From Laburnicola sp. R22_1 (taxonomy: Eukaryota > Ascomycota > Dothideomycetes > Pleosporales > Didymosphaeriaceae), in NCBI GenBank assembly GCA_014281115.1, contig JACONQ010000008.1, forward strand, positions 1,488,001 through 1,552,000: 64,000 nucleotides of DNA. The letters run 5' to 3'. The notes under the pieces are model-generated. The model did no database searches, was not told where the DNA came from, and saw nothing but the letters and a program-made list of their open reading frames with translations. Both the position numbers and the translations under genes were made by a program. Every line of letters starts with the position of its first letter. Positions within the stretch are counted from its first letter, which is position 1. Below are positions 45,250 through 58,199 of this stretch, one piece after another.

Positions 45250-48200
45250 TAGCTTATTACTACCACTATTATTAGTTATCTACGCTGGCGCGCTAAATAA
45301 GCTAACTTAACAGTAATAATAATAATAGCTAGGAGGATCTTGCAGATCTATACGATGCTCTTACTATCTTATAGCTTATTAATAAAGACTTTATTATTTA
45401 TCTTTTATCTCCCTTACTAGATTCTATTACTAATAAGGAGTAATTACGTCTACTAGTGTAGGAATATAATTAGACCAAGCTATAAAAATAATAATAATAC
45501 TGGCTTCTATAAGAAGCCTCGCAACTTTACTTAGCTAGAGGTCCTAACTTAGTAGAGTACTACTTAGGGTACTCTGCCTATAGACTAGGATAAGTTAGAT
45601 AATAACTTGCTAAAGATAGAGCGACAACATAATAAGCGCAAAGTTATCTTTAAAAAGAGACTTCTTTAACCTAAAGATTATAATAAGGATTTTGTAGATA
45701 ATAATAATAATAATAGTAAACCTTTTAATAAAAGCAACCCTTTTATTAATATATTAAATTGTCTAACTATAATATATAATTAATAAGATTGTGCTATTAT
45801 ACTATCTACTAATCTTCCTAAGTATATATACTTTACTAATATTACTAATACTAATAATAATGTGCTAGATTATAAACTCTACGTTAGTGTAACTAGTGTG
45901 GAGAATAGTTTAAAGCTAGATAAAGTTAAAGTGCAAGGATATGTATAGTTTGTTAACGCTGTTAACTAGAAACCTAAATTCTAGTAAGATATTATTATGT
46001 TACTATTAATAACTATGCAACAAATTACTAACAAATTAGAAGACAATTAAACTAAGCTTTAAGAGTTTAAATAACTTAAGTCTAGTTATAAAGTGTTAGA
46101 GTAATCGTTTATAACAAAGTTAGAATAAGTTAAGATATTAGAAGGTTGTATACTCTTATATAAGGACTTGCCCTAGAATATAGAATAAGATAATGTCTAG
46201 TTAAGGGCCTATTATAATTTATTAAAGAAGGACTTTATTGCCCTTAGAAAGTCTAATATCCCCGCTAATTATTATATAGCCCTATAATAATAGCTTAAGG
46301 AGCTCTAAGGTTGCCTTCTTAATAACTACGTCCTGCGCATTAATTATTAGGACTTAGAAAACTATTTTACGCAACTTATAGAGATAGAGAATATGCTTTA
46401 GTAGAAATTAAATATAGCCTATATCTATATTACTAAGCTAGAAGGATAACTACTAGTACGCGTTATACTGCGTAGTTAGTTTTATAATATCTAATAGTTT
46501 ATAGATTCTAATTAGTCTATCCTATTTATTAAATAACTACTAAATATTAAAGTTTGCTATACACCTACTAATAATTTATTAATTAACTATATATGTTCTT
46601 CCATTACTTTTACTATAGACTTACAATATAACCTATATACTATAAGTTACACAAGTTACGCGTAATAATAGACCTATTATATACCTTCTTATAAAGTATT
46701 ACTATTACTAAAATTTATAGCAGATCCTTAGTATATATGTTAGATCTATATACCTAAGGTAGATTACTTCTTTAGTACAGACAAAGATAAGGATAACTAT
46801 AAATATTAGCGTATTATATTAATAGACAAACTTTAGATCTTTCTAAATAAATAGTTACGTATTATATACTTACGCAGCTAACTTAAGGAACGTGCCTAGA
46901 CCCTAGTATACCTACACTTTAAGACTACTACAACTATTATAGATATACTTAATTATCTTAATAAAATTTACCAATTAGAGAACAAATTATTAGACGTCTA
47001 GAAAAAGATTATAGGTAATACCCTAGCTTAAGGCCCTAGAGAGACTCTTATAGAGTAGCACGCGCAATTTATAGCTGTTATTAACTTTCTTAGCATACCT
47101 AACTACTTACTAATAAATTAAGCACGCTAACTCATACACAGTTATATTATTAACGCTACTAATATATTATTTGTATCTAGAGAATCTTTTGCATTTTATA
47201 TAGACTAAGTCTTATATATAGAGCGCCTTAACTATAAGTCTACTATAGGTTACTTTAGTATATTTATTATAGTACCTAATTATTTAAAAACTTATTTAAT
47301 AAATACTATTTCTACTAGTTCTAATACCGTAATATGTACTATATCTTCTACTCTGCGCACAAATAAAACTACTAGGCGCAATAATTGTAGACGTATATTA
47401 TAAAAATTAAATTTACTAGCTAATACCAATACTTATTTTAAATATAGAGTTGCGGGATATTAAGTAATGAATGCTACTACTAGCTATTATAATAACACAA
47501 TTACTCTAGTAAAGAATATTAAGTACCTCTATATAATTGTCTCTAGCCCTATTAACTATAAAGATATTTAATATATCTATGCTATCTAGATAAATCCTAA
47601 CTAACTATATAGTATCTATAGATATAATAGTTTGCGCAATAAGTTACTTAGGTATAAAATTTCTAATTTTAATAAGGATAATATATATTACGGTTAGAAC
47701 TATAAGAATAATAATAAGTTATATTTTTAGTAGCTCCTAAGCGAAATTGTATAAGAGAGCGACATTACTAGTGTATATAAAGAAATTTTGCAGTAGTATA
47801 ATAAATAGTAGATAAATTTAAACTAGATACTAAACTTAGCCTTAACCTATAGTGTATATAATAGATCTCTGTTATTACTATTAATATAGAACTCTAGCTA
47901 AACAAAGTTAAATAGTTATAATTTACATATCTTATTAAACTTACTGCACCTTGCAAATAGGCTAAGGCGCGTTAACTTACTAATATAGGAGCTAGCGTAA
48001 GTTTTGTTAGCCCCGCATATATTAAGTAGCACTGACTAAGATTATATAATATTAACAACCTAATTATATTATGCCTTGCTAATAGTAAGGTTATAAACAA
48101 AATTAGTTAAGCTATAAATTTAACTATATAGTATAGAACTTATACTAGCACTACTATGTATTTTATTACTAATATTAGAGCTTTTAATATTGTACTTAGT

Positions 48201-51200
48201 ATAGACTAGATGTTTACTTATAACTTATAACTAGGGTTATATAACTAATCTATAATATTTAACGCCTACTATTGTCTAGTCTACTATCTAAAAGATGCTC
48301 TACCTAAGATAGTTTACTATAATAAACTACTAGCTAGTTTATTGCGACCTATGGCGCGAGATAATATTAGCCTTATTATAGGCAAGACAGCCTACCTAAT
48401 AGTGGTATATTATCTAGAGTTAGTTACTTAGCTAAAGCCCTATAATTAGAATTAACTAGAATAACTACCTGATCCTATAAATAGTAATTGCAATGCATAA
48501 GCTTTTTGCGCGTTTATAGATCTAATAGTATACAGCTAAATAGATTATAATAAGTTTATAAGAAAGCTAGGTAATAAACTATAAATAATAGATAAGCTAA
48601 AGTAGCTTCTTCCTAATTAGCTTTGCAATAAGCTTTACAATTTTAATCTAAGAGAGGCTTATAAATTGGCCTCCTATTGCCCTAGCATTAATTATGCTAT
48701 TAACCTTGTTAATAATAAGGCGCCCCAACCGCATAGTTATAGGCTTACTAGGCTAGAAAATATAGTAGTTAAGAAGTATATTAATAAAATAACTATAAAA
48801 GGATTCTTGTGGACAAGCACGTTTTAGTACATATTACCTATTCTTATTATTAAGAAACTAGGAAGGGAATTACGCGTCTGTATTAATTATTATATAATTA
48901 ACACTATTATAAAATGTAATCGCAATACGTTACTATTGCTAAAAGATATACTAGCGCAAATAAATACGCCTAAGTTTATGTTTATTATAGATATTATTAT
49001 AGGTTTTAATAATATATGTATTAAGAAAGGCAATAAAGAAAAAACTGCTTTTTTAACCCGCTATAGTCTATATAAGTACACTGTTATGCCCTTTAGCCTT
49101 ACTAGAGCACTTAGCATATTTTAAATATATATTAATAAAACGCTACAGTAACACCTAGATAACTTCTGCACAGTATACTTAAATAATATACTTATATATA
49201 GTAAGACTAAAGAGGAATAGATTAGATATATATAGACTATTATTAATAAGCTTAGACAGGCTAGTCTATACTTAAATATTAATAAGTGTTAGTTTAAAGT
49301 TAAGAAGATTAAGTACCTTAATATTATCCTAATAACTAAAGGCATTAAGATAGATTCTAAAAAGGTATAGGCAGTTTATAACTAGCAACTACTACAGTTA
49401 CATAAAAATATATAGGCCTTTCTAGGCTTCGCAAACTTTTATTAATAGTTTATTAAGAGTTTTAGCTAGATTGCCCGCCTATTAACTAACCTTATAAAAG
49501 GTGACGCGCTAAAGAACCTTTAAGTTACCAAAGCAAGCCTTTGTAATAGCACCTATCCTTTTTTATTTTAACCTAGATAATAAGACTTAGAAACTAATGC
49601 GTTTAACTTTATTATAGCTGTAGTCCTATTATAAAAGGATAATTAAGACGTACTATAGTCTATTACGTACTTATTATATAAAATAAATTCTACTAAGTGT
49701 AATTATAAGATTTATAATAAAGAGCTGCTGGCTATAGTATACGCTTTTAAGGAATAGAGATCTAAACTCTTAGGTACCTAAAATCCTATTAATATTGCTG
49801 CTAATTGCCTAGCCTTGTAATACTTTATAACTAGTAAGCATAGTAATAAGTATAATAGGCGGAATTTCTAGCTAAGTTTAACTTCTATATTTAATATTGC
49901 CCTAGTAAGCAAGGTATAAAGCCTAACACCTTAATACGTTGTTCTAGTAACTTGCTTGAGGGTAATAATAACACTTGCTAATAACACTAGGTGTAGATAG
50001 TTTTACACCTAGAGATTTTTAAAGGTAAGAGCTTCTACTACGCTATTACTATAGCCTACGCTCTACTAGATAAGAGTTACTATTTAGGTATATAACTTAT
50101 AGCTATATTATATTATATTACTAAGCTTACTACAAATAATAAGGAGTCTACTATTACTACTACTAGGATAATAGAGACTAAAGAAATAGTATAGTTGCTT
50201 AAGGACATTAAAGACGCCTACGCCTCTAATAAAATAGTATAGGATACAATTGCTATAGTAAAGTCTAAGGCCCAGCGTTTGCTAGAGAAGCTTCTTAAAG
50301 AAGGACTTAGAATTAAAGTTATAGATTATTATCTAAGTAATAGGCTATTATATATTAAGAACTAACTATATATTCCTAATAATAAGGAACTTTATACGCA
50401 TATACTTAAGTAGGCCTATAATAGTATTACTACTAGCTATGTTAGTTGCAAAGGTACTTATAAGCGTGTTAGTTATTCGTATTACTAGCTATACATAATA
50501 TATACTATAGCCTACTATATTTACGCCTATATATTCTACTATTATAGTAAGCTACACTATAATGCTAAACATAGCTTACTATATCTACTACTAATTCTAG
50601 ACCACTATTAGACTTTAATCTCTATAGACTTTATTATAGGCTTGTTACCTTATTATAATAATAGTAAAATCTATACAGCTATTGTAGTTATAGTAAATTA
50701 ACTTAGCAAAAAGAAGAAGTTTATCCCTATAGTTAAAATTATAGCTAAGGCAGTTACTAAAACCTTTATTACCTATGTTTAGCGTAAGAAGGGTTTTTCT
50801 AAAGATATTATTAGCAATTATAGTTAATAATTTATATTATATTATTAGAGACGCCTCTATAAGAAATTAGGTACTAAGCTGCGCCTATTAACTAGTTAGT
50901 ACTCTAAGACTAATAGTTAAACTAAAGTTGCTAACGCTACGCTAAAGAAATACTTACGTGTATATATTAATTACTAGTAAGAGAACTAGGCTTTATACCT
51001 ATCTATAGTAGAGTTTATTACTAATTTATTAATTAGCGAATTAACTAGTGTTATATCTGTTATTACTACTAAGGGTTACTTACTGCATAATAGTACTAAG
51101 TCTACGTTATTATATAATATTAAGTTAGTAAGTAGAGATGCCGCCACTACTAGTAAGCGCCTACCTTTAGCACTAGCCTATATAGATTACTAATATATAG

Positions 51201-52081
51201 ATAACTTTATTAACGTTCTTACCTAGCTTTATAATTTCTTACGCAATAACCTATAATAGGCGTAGGCTAAGTAGGCTAAGTACACTAACGCAAAGCGCAC
51301 ACCTACACTTTACTTTAAAGTAGGCAATAAGGTAATATTAGATGTATACAACTTAAAGACTAAGAGACCTAGCTCTTTGCTTAACTATAAGAATAGGGGA
51401 CCCTTTTATATTATACGCGTTATTAATAATATAGCTTATAAGCTTATCCCACCTAAGAAGATAGGCTAGCTATATAATATTCTCTATTTGTGGCTATTAT
51501 ATCTATATAACAAATAACCACTTACTAGGCAAATATATAATAAGAATAATATATAGTTAGATAAACGCATAGAGGAAGAATATAAGGGAAGGACAATGCT
51601 TACTTATTATTTAAATAAGTTAAAGAAAGACCTATACGCGTCTGACTATAGTATTATAGCGTACAAAGTTATATAGAATAGATTTAACAACTCTACTTAC
51701 GAGTCTTACTATAACCTGCTTAATTGCCCTTAACTTATTGCTAGTTTTTATACTAAGAACCTAAAAAAATCCACTATACTATATAACTTTAATAATCTTA
51801 TTATATACTAGGATATTATTATATATCTTACTACTATCCTAATTATAGACGCCTGCCTAGATGCCTAGAGATGGATAGATATAGGTTATAAGTTGGTAAC
51901 AGATAGTAGTCCCCGTAGGAACTCTTCTAGTAGTAATTCTTTTATCTCGGTTAAGCGTACTAACTTATACAATAATAGTACTAATAATAATAATACTAAT
52001 AATAGTACTAATAATAATAATACTAATAATAGTAGTACTAATAATAATGCAACCCTAATAGACGTTAATAAATTAGATTAA
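45250..52081 (+). pseudogene. Gypsy-2 gag-pol relic, chromodomain class
   Basis: Plus-strand Ty3/gypsy, several frames. Gag about 45400-47500 (no motif certain). RT at 48760-49330: KGFLWTSTF, PILIIKKLGRELRVCINY, an open 62-codon stretch from 48936 with TAFLTRYSLYKYTVMPFSLT, then VYLNNILIYSKT, the YLDD box changed to LNN. RNase H at about 49560-49800 (YNKELLAIVYAFKEWRSKL-type). Integrase core at 50560-51200 (SIDFIIGLLPYY, TYVRKKGFSKDIISN-type, KYLRVYINY). A chromodomain-like end at 51680-51760 reads NNSTYESYYNLLNCP.LIASF (family: ...TWEPEENL.NC.ELI..F). A polypurine tract and LTR follow. Confidence 0.78.
51893..52081 (+). pseudogene. Asn/Ser-rich C-terminal tail of gypsy-2 Pol
   Basis: Open for 62 codons and in the same frame as the chromodomain segment at 51686, so it reads as its C-terminal tail. 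Begins VTDSSPRRNSSSSNSF and continues with runs of Asn, Ser and Thr encoded by AAT and AGT/ACT repeats, ending at TAA 52079. The repeats may have grown by slippage. It also might not have been translated. Confidence 0.5.
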
Positions 52082-52225
52082 ATCTATAGTAATTTAGGAG
52101 GAATTTATAATAATTTCGTGTAAATTACTATAAGGATTATAATAATTAGAAATAGTGCGCAATAGATATATAGCTCTTAGTATATAGTTAGAAAGATCTT
52201 GACAGCAGTAGAGTTGCTGCTATAG

Positions 52226-52239
52226 AAGGTGGAGGGTAG
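52226..52239 (+). other. Polypurine tract of gypsy-2
   Basis: GAAGGTGGAGGGTA lies directly before a TGTTAC LTR start. Polypurine tracts prime plus-strand synthesis in LTR retrotransposons. Confidence 0.6.
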
Positions 52240-52467
52240 TGTTACTAATCTAAGGTGCGACCCCCTCGCTTATAATATCCTTAGCTATTTCTTCTTTAAG
52301 ACTAGCGTAGTTTTAAGTAAGGTCCTAAGCGAGGCTACGTATATAGCCTGCCTACGTACCCACCTTATATAGGTATTACTACTATCTTATATTTAGATTC
52401 TAATTACTATTATTATCTTATATATAGTGTAATAACTCCTATAGTATCCTCACAAATACTATATAAT
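52240..52467 (+). repeat. Gypsy-2 3' LTR, truncated
   Basis: Begins TGTTACTAATCTAAGGTGCG and keeps C-rich stretches (GACCCCCTCGC, GCCTGCCTACGTACCCACC). After about 228 bp copia-A sequence takes over at about 52468. No 5' LTR partner was recognised near 45 kb. Confidence 0.5.
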
Positions 52468-55100
52468 ATACTAAGGTAAACTATAGGATATAGGTATAGT
52501 AAGAATTTCTACTATTAGTAAAGTATAGCTAGAGATATATATAAAAAGAATTTCTATATAAAGATTAATTAGATACCTAGTAATACTAATATTAGCGTTA
52601 GAGGTTAGAACCTATAAGAATCTCTTAAAACTATATAAATTATAAATCTAATAGAAACAGTTACCTACTATATTCTAGACACTCTAACACTATTCTTGCT
52701 ATTATTAGTAGATACTAATAAGCTAGGTGCCTATTTTAATAATATTCTAGATATTATTATATAAAAGGACAGTATAACTATACCTATTATACGCAAATAG
52801 GGAAACTCTGTCTTTAATATTAGCAAGGAAGAAACTGTATCTTTTTTTACTAAATAAGAACTCTATTGCCTTTATTAATAATTTAGATATCTCTATATAG
52901 GAAGACCTTAAAAGATACTTACTAATACTAGCTATAAAGTAGATGCTACTATACTAAATAAAATTTAGAAGTTTTACTACTATTATTAATTATATAAATA
53001 AGCCCTACGTTGCTTTAAGTTTACTATTAAGGATTACACCTACTTTAACTATAAGATTATTATTAATATTATATATATTAGAACTAAAAACGCACTATAT
53101 ATTATAGTTATAGATATGTTATTTTAAGCTATAATTGTGTTAAATTAATATCTATATAAGAGGTATGGGAAGCCCTCTATAGATACTAGATTAATATCTA
53201 CTAAGGTCTACCTAACTATATTATATATAACCTAGGTACAAACTTTATATTAGATGAGTTTAGAAACTACGCAAGAATTATTAGCGCAACTTATAAGTAA
53301 ATACCTATAGAAGTATATTAGGTAATAGGGATGGTTAAGCGTTTATATATATCTTTCTATAGAGCCTTTAATATTCTTAAGACTAAACTAAAAAATTATA
53401 TAGATAAGAAGAATATTCTCTAAATAGCTATTAAAGCTATTAATAATACTATAGGCCTAGATAGCCTTATACCTACACTACTACTCTTTAGCGCATATTC
53501 TAGAATTAATATAAATTCTCTTCTATTACCTACTATTATTATATATATAAATACTATATAAAAGGTAATAAAGATATTATAAAAGAAAAGGAATAAAACT
53601 AATATTAATTATACGCTAAATACCTATAATAGTCTATTAGTAGCGCACAAAGTCCTTAAGCTCCTACTTAAATTTAAAGTTATAGTCTAGAGAAAGAAAG
53701 GGGGATAGATAGGCCTATATAAGATTAAGGGTATTAAGGATAGAAATATAATTCTTAACCTAGGGAATAGTTTAGTAAAGTTTTACTATATGCAAGTTAA
53801 GCTATACTATTATAAAGAAAATTACACTCTTTTACTATTATATAAAGTAGATAATATTGCCTTTCTATAAAGGAATTCTTTAGAAAAGAGAAAAAGAGGC
53901 TACCTAAGAAAGAATGCTATATTTTTTTCTAAAATAAAATAAGCAATTAGAAACTATTTCTAAAGCTTTGTATAAAAGATATAATTATAACACCTAAAGC
54001 ACCTTTTAAAGAGTTAGACTATACAGAGATAGACACTTTAATTACTAATAGTATATTTAAGATTTTTCTCTTTAATCTATCTAAGTATAAGGATAGAATC
54101 TTTAACCTTCACCTTATATAAGAAGTTAAGAGCAAGACTACTTAAGTATATAAGAAATTCTGTTTTATATTTACTAGCTATTTTAATAAGAAGGAGAATA
54201 GAATTCTTAACTAATTACTTACTATCTAAAATAAGTTAGCGCCTACTCCTTCTATTAGAAGCAAGGCTTTAGGTAATATATAGAATATATTTTAAACTAT
54301 AAGATATTACTTAGGCCTATATTTAGTCTACTAATAAACTATACTATACGCTCTATACTAGACTACCTAAGGAACTACGCATAAACTTTCTATAAGATAT
54401 AATTTTCTATATTATATAACTACTCTATAGTGTAGCTAAATTAGGTCTTTACTAGTTTAAGACCTACTATAATTACTATGAAGAGAAACTTAGTATAAAG
54501 ACTTTATTATATTACCTATATCTACTTATTACTAATAAAGAAGAATACACCTTTAGGATTACTAGCCTTTAAGTAGATAATACTCTTAGTATTATTAATA
54601 AGAACTTTGCACAAAATAAAGAAAAAGAGGTAAAAAAGCAGTCTTTTATATAAAGGATAAGACTATTCTTGCTAAGAACTAACCTATTAAGTTTAATAGT
54701 AAAAGAATTTAGCTTATATAAAATACTATAGTTCTTATATAGAAAGGTTAAGTAAAGAGCCTTTGTATAATTAATTCTAAAGATAAGAATACTACTTTGA
54801 GATATATAGAGTAGCGTATAAGAGACGTCTATATTATATTTATATACTAATTAGAAGCTGTATTTAATTTGTTTATTACTACTTGGACTATATTATTCTT
54901 ATACAAAGATATTAAGATATTAAATGTATAAATCTAATAGTAGATTAATAATAGTAAGCGTAGTCTTACTTTTATACTATTAGATCTATTCTTAATAAAC
55001 TAGACTAGCTGCTAATCTAACTAGTAGACAAGGATAGCCTTATAAATAGTTAAGTATACCTGTTCCTCCTTGCGCTAGACAAGTATTTTATAGACAGAAC
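52468..55100 (+). pseudogene. Copia-A pol relic, copy 1 (5'-truncated)
   Basis: Collinear with 61525-64000. Reads Ty1/copia integrase end (IFSTKVYLTILYI, INNTIGLDSLIPT, LFSAYSRININS), a basic linker (EKRKRGYLRKNA), then RT (KYKDRIFNLHLI, ITQAYIQSTNKL-type, AKLGLYWFKTYYNYYEEKLSIKT, LYLLITNKEEYTF, LQVDNTLSIINKNF), and RNase H (YIEQRIRDVYI, QLEAVFN). It lacks gag and the start of integrase; the truncation joins the gypsy-2 LTR. More RIP-altered than copy 2: for example CAAACAAACCCC in copy 2 aligns with TAAATAAGCCC here. Confidence 0.78.
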
Positions 55101-55104
55101 AAAA

Positions 55105-55673
55105 CTCTAGCGTAGTTATTATCTAGGTAATAGTTATATAAAACTCTAGTGTATACTTTTTAGCGTTAGCGAGTATCTTAGCGTTAGTAAGGCCGCTATT
55201 AATACCTAGATAGATAGTAGGGTGTAAAGAGACAATAATAGGAGATTTGTTAAGAACAACTTTAATATAGTAATAGAGTAATAGTGTATCTAGTATGTAT
55301 TACTCTTATCCTACTTACAGAGTAGTACGTACCTATTAATATATTAACTTATATTATTTGCGATAATCTAGATAGTAGTTTGTAACTTAAAATAGTAAAG
55401 AAAGGATAAATAACTATAGCGTGGTAGCGCTAAAGCTATTTTATCTCTCTTCTAAAGTTCTAAGTGGCCTCTTTGTAAACATTTTGCTTATAGGAGTAGC
55501 CCTACGCTAAGACTACTAAGCTTGCTTAGCAGTTCGAACGCGTATTTTTGTAACCACCTTTTTACGCTTTTTTTAATTACTAAGTAGGGGGCTCTGCTAC
55601 TTTTATTATATTATTTAAGATAAAAGCCTTTGTTATGCTATCTCTAGGTAGTTAATTTAATGCCACATATGCA
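55105..55673 (+). repeat. R1 long form (upstream module plus R1 unit)
   Basis: 55105-55550 matches the ~400 bp module at 1971-2350 in reverse complement (AGTAATAGAGTAATAGTGTA, GCTATTAATACCTAGATAGA). 55555-55673 is the R1 unit (CCTTTTTACGC, GTAGGGGGCTCTGC, CTCTAGGTAGTTAATTTAAT). CAGTTCGAACGCG at about 55531 resembles a Pol III B-box. No TSD was identified, so the outer 5' end is uncertain. Confidence 0.6.
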
Positions 55674-55720
55674 AACTAGTGTTTTATATACAAACTAGTA
55701 TTTTATATATAAACTAGTAT
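55674..55720. repeat. ~21 bp tandem array beside copia-B LTR
   Basis: About 2.5 units of ACTAGTRTTTTATATAYAA before the LTR edge at 55721. Similar units occur near 44980-45030. Confidence 0.7.
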
Positions 55721-55902
55721 TGTATATACAAGTTATTGTTTTAACTTTATTTTACTATTGTTTAGTTCTAACCTTAATAACAAACGTCTTATTTTAGAAT
55801 AATTTATTACTTCTTAGTTTAGTATACGCTAATGTATTTTATATTATAAAATAAGTCTTTTATATGATATATTTTGTTTTTCGTAATACGTAGTTTAATA
55901 TA

Positions 55903-57753
55903 ACGTGTTTACAAGCGAGCCGCGCGTACAAGTGAGCCGCGCGCCCCACCAACTTTCTACAACGCGTCTCATACAAACTACAATGGCTCAACCATTGTCT
56001 GCTCAATTGCGCTATAAAGAAGCAAATATCTACCTAGCTCTTTCAGCTATCAATTCCAGTCAAATACGAAGTATAAAACGCGCTGCCGCAACGTTTTGCG
56101 TCCCTGAAACAACACTTCGCGGCCGACGCGCAGGAATCGCTGCGCGACGCGACTCTGAGCCCAAATCAAAGAAGCTTACCAAGCTTGAAGAGGAGGTGAT
56201 TGTTGAGCATATACTTGACCTAGATTCGCGAGGCTTTGCGCCCACTCTAGGTGCTGTACGAGATATGGCGAATAAGCTGCTCACTGAGCGCAGCGCAGGC
56301 CACGTTGGCCAGCAGTGGCCTAGGAACTTTGTCAAGCGAACAGACAGCCTCACAACGCGATTTAATCGACCCTACGATCGACAGCGAGCCCTCTGCGAGG
56401 ACCCAACGGTTATACAGGCCTGGTTTGAGCTAGTAGCACGTACAAAGGCCACCTACGGTATCTGCGACGAGGATACCTTCAACTTCGACAAGACTGGCTT
56501 TCTAATGGGTAAAATATCCTCCCAGCTAGTCGTTACTGGCTCAGAGAGGCGTGGCCGGCCAAAAGCGATCCAGCTAGGCAATCGTGAGTGGGTGACGGCG
56601 ATCCACGGAATCAACGCTACTGGGTGGGCAATCCCGCCCTTTATCATCTTCGCTGGCCAGTACCACCTCTCTGCCTAGTACGAGGGCGACGATATACCAG
56701 GTGACTAGGCTATTGGTCTTAGCGACAATGGCTGGACTACGAACAAGCTTGGTGTTGCCTGGCTACAGCATTTTATTAAGCATACAGTAGAGCGTAGAGT
56801 GGGCGCGCGTCAGCTACTAATATATAACAGCCATAAGAGTCACAACTCGCTCGAATTCTAGGAGATCTGCAAGGAGAATAAGATCTACACTCTCTATATG
56901 CCGCCACATTCGTCACACCTTCTGCAGCCGCTTGACGTTGGCTGTTTCTCGCCGTTGAAGCGGGCGTACGGGCGCCAGGTTGAGGGCCTGATACGCGACC
57001 ACATCAACCATATCACCAAGCTTGAGTTCCTACCAGCCTTCCGCGCCGCCTACAACCAGTCAATTATAAAGGAGAATATCTACGCAAGCTTTTGAGGCGC
57101 TAGGCTAGTCCCACACAATCTAGAGGTGGTGATATTAAAGCTTGATGTGAAGCTTCGTACGCCGTCGCCAGCAGCCCTACCAGAGGCCCTATGGGAGTCT
57201 GCAACACCAAGCAACGCGCGCAAGCTAGGCGCTCAGTTAACTCTAGTTCGTGAGCGGATCTAAAGGCATTAAGGATCCTCTCCTATATCAGTTATCTAGT
57301 CGCTTGATCGGCTTACAAGAGGGGCTGAGAGAATGGCGCATTCAATAGTGCTTATGCGCGATAAGATAGCTAGTCTATAGAGGGCAAATAAGGCAGCTAC
57401 AACGTGTAAACAGCGCAAAAAGAAGTGGATCTAGAAGCGAGGCACCCTATTAAAGGCAGAGGGAGAGGATATTATTGCTCAGAAGGCTATTGAGCAGCAA
57501 CTAGAGGGAGAAACGCGGTATAGCCAGGCGCGGTCAGGTGCGAGCCGGCAGGCTTTAGCGCGCTGCACGCGCTGCAGGGAGCCTGGGCACAACTCACGTA
57601 CGTGCAAGAAAGCTTCTATAGATACTGCTTGATTTAGGATAGCTATTATATTAATAGAATTTTAATGCGTTGTTGATATACAGCCTGCAAAAGGCTGAGA
57701 GACTTGGTGAAGCGCGCGGCTCACTTGTACGCGCGGCTCGCTTGTAAACACGT
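55903..57753 (+). mobile_element. GC-rich pogo/Fot1 element, 1851 bp, 42 bp perfect TIRs
   Basis: TIRs 55903-55944 and 57712-57753 are perfect over 42 bp, beginning ACGTGTTTACAAGCGAGCC. TA lies outside both ends (55901-55902 and 57754-57755; TATA also repeats). Each TIR holds two tandem 16 bp motifs, ACAAGYGAGCCGCGCG, probably transposase-binding sites. GC content is far above the window and point lesions are few, so it is the youngest insertion seen. It carries one gene. It lies inside a copia-B LTR. Confidence 0.93.
55983..57632 (+). pseudogene. Pogo/Fot1 DD35D transposase, one frame with nine premature stops
   Basis: One frame of 550 codons, the family's usual length. I chose ATG 55983 (MAQPLSAQLRYKEAN) because an upstream ATG at 55905 lies within the TIR. 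Order: psq-type helix-turn-helix (residues ~10-60), CENPB-type DNA-binding region (~65-150), DDE domain. Catalytic acids: D at 56487 (FNFDKTGF), second position at 56826 now N (IYNSHKSH, GAC to AAC), third D at 56934 (QPLDVGCF), with 35 residues between the last two. The C-terminus has a CCHC knuckle, CTRCREPGHNSRTC. Stops at 56676, 56706, 56859, 57093, 57261, 57270, 57297, 57378 and 57432 all fit CAG/CAA/CGA or TGG changed by one transition. It is not active as it stands. Confidence 0.93.
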
Positions 57754-58199
57754 TATATAATATTGCTTTGTTTAGTATATTATTTTTAATCTTTATAGCG
57801 ATTACTTAAAAATGTTAGGGCGCTTAATCGCGACAAGTTAATAAAAGTTATTAATTTAGAAAAATTAATTGCGAGCTTATTTATATTACAATAGCGTAAT
57901 TTATAATTTTTATTAGGTTAGTTTTATATTATATTATATTTTAGTCTTAAGTAATTTAATATATATAATATTAGATTGTTTACAATTATCTTTTAGTAAA
58001 CTTTTTATATGTTACTTAAAGTTATCTTTGGCTTTAATTATAACTTATTATTAGAACAACTATTTTGGTTATTTTAGGCAGCTTATAGTTATTTATCTAT
58101 TTATGTTTTATTATAATAGCGAAATTCTAATATATTATTTTATTATTTATTTTGCTTACTAATATAGTTTTAACACGTTTCTCTAAGCAATATATGCTT

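Larger units (their letters stand above)
55721..58132 (-). repeat. Copia-B LTR (~560 bp) interrupted by the GC-rich pogo element
   Basis: 55721-55902 and 57754-58132 together match the solo LTR at 13139-13686 in reverse complement. Read on the minus strand it begins TATTAGAATTTCGC (TG changed to TA) and ends CTTGTATATACA. The copia-B RNase H relic lies upstream in the minus sense (58300-58750), so this is its 3' LTR. Confidence 0.7.

Noticed and set aside
56060..56647. Open frames on the minus strand and in another plus frame inside the pogo gene
   Set aside because: Shadows of the GC-rich transposase frame that carries all the motifs.
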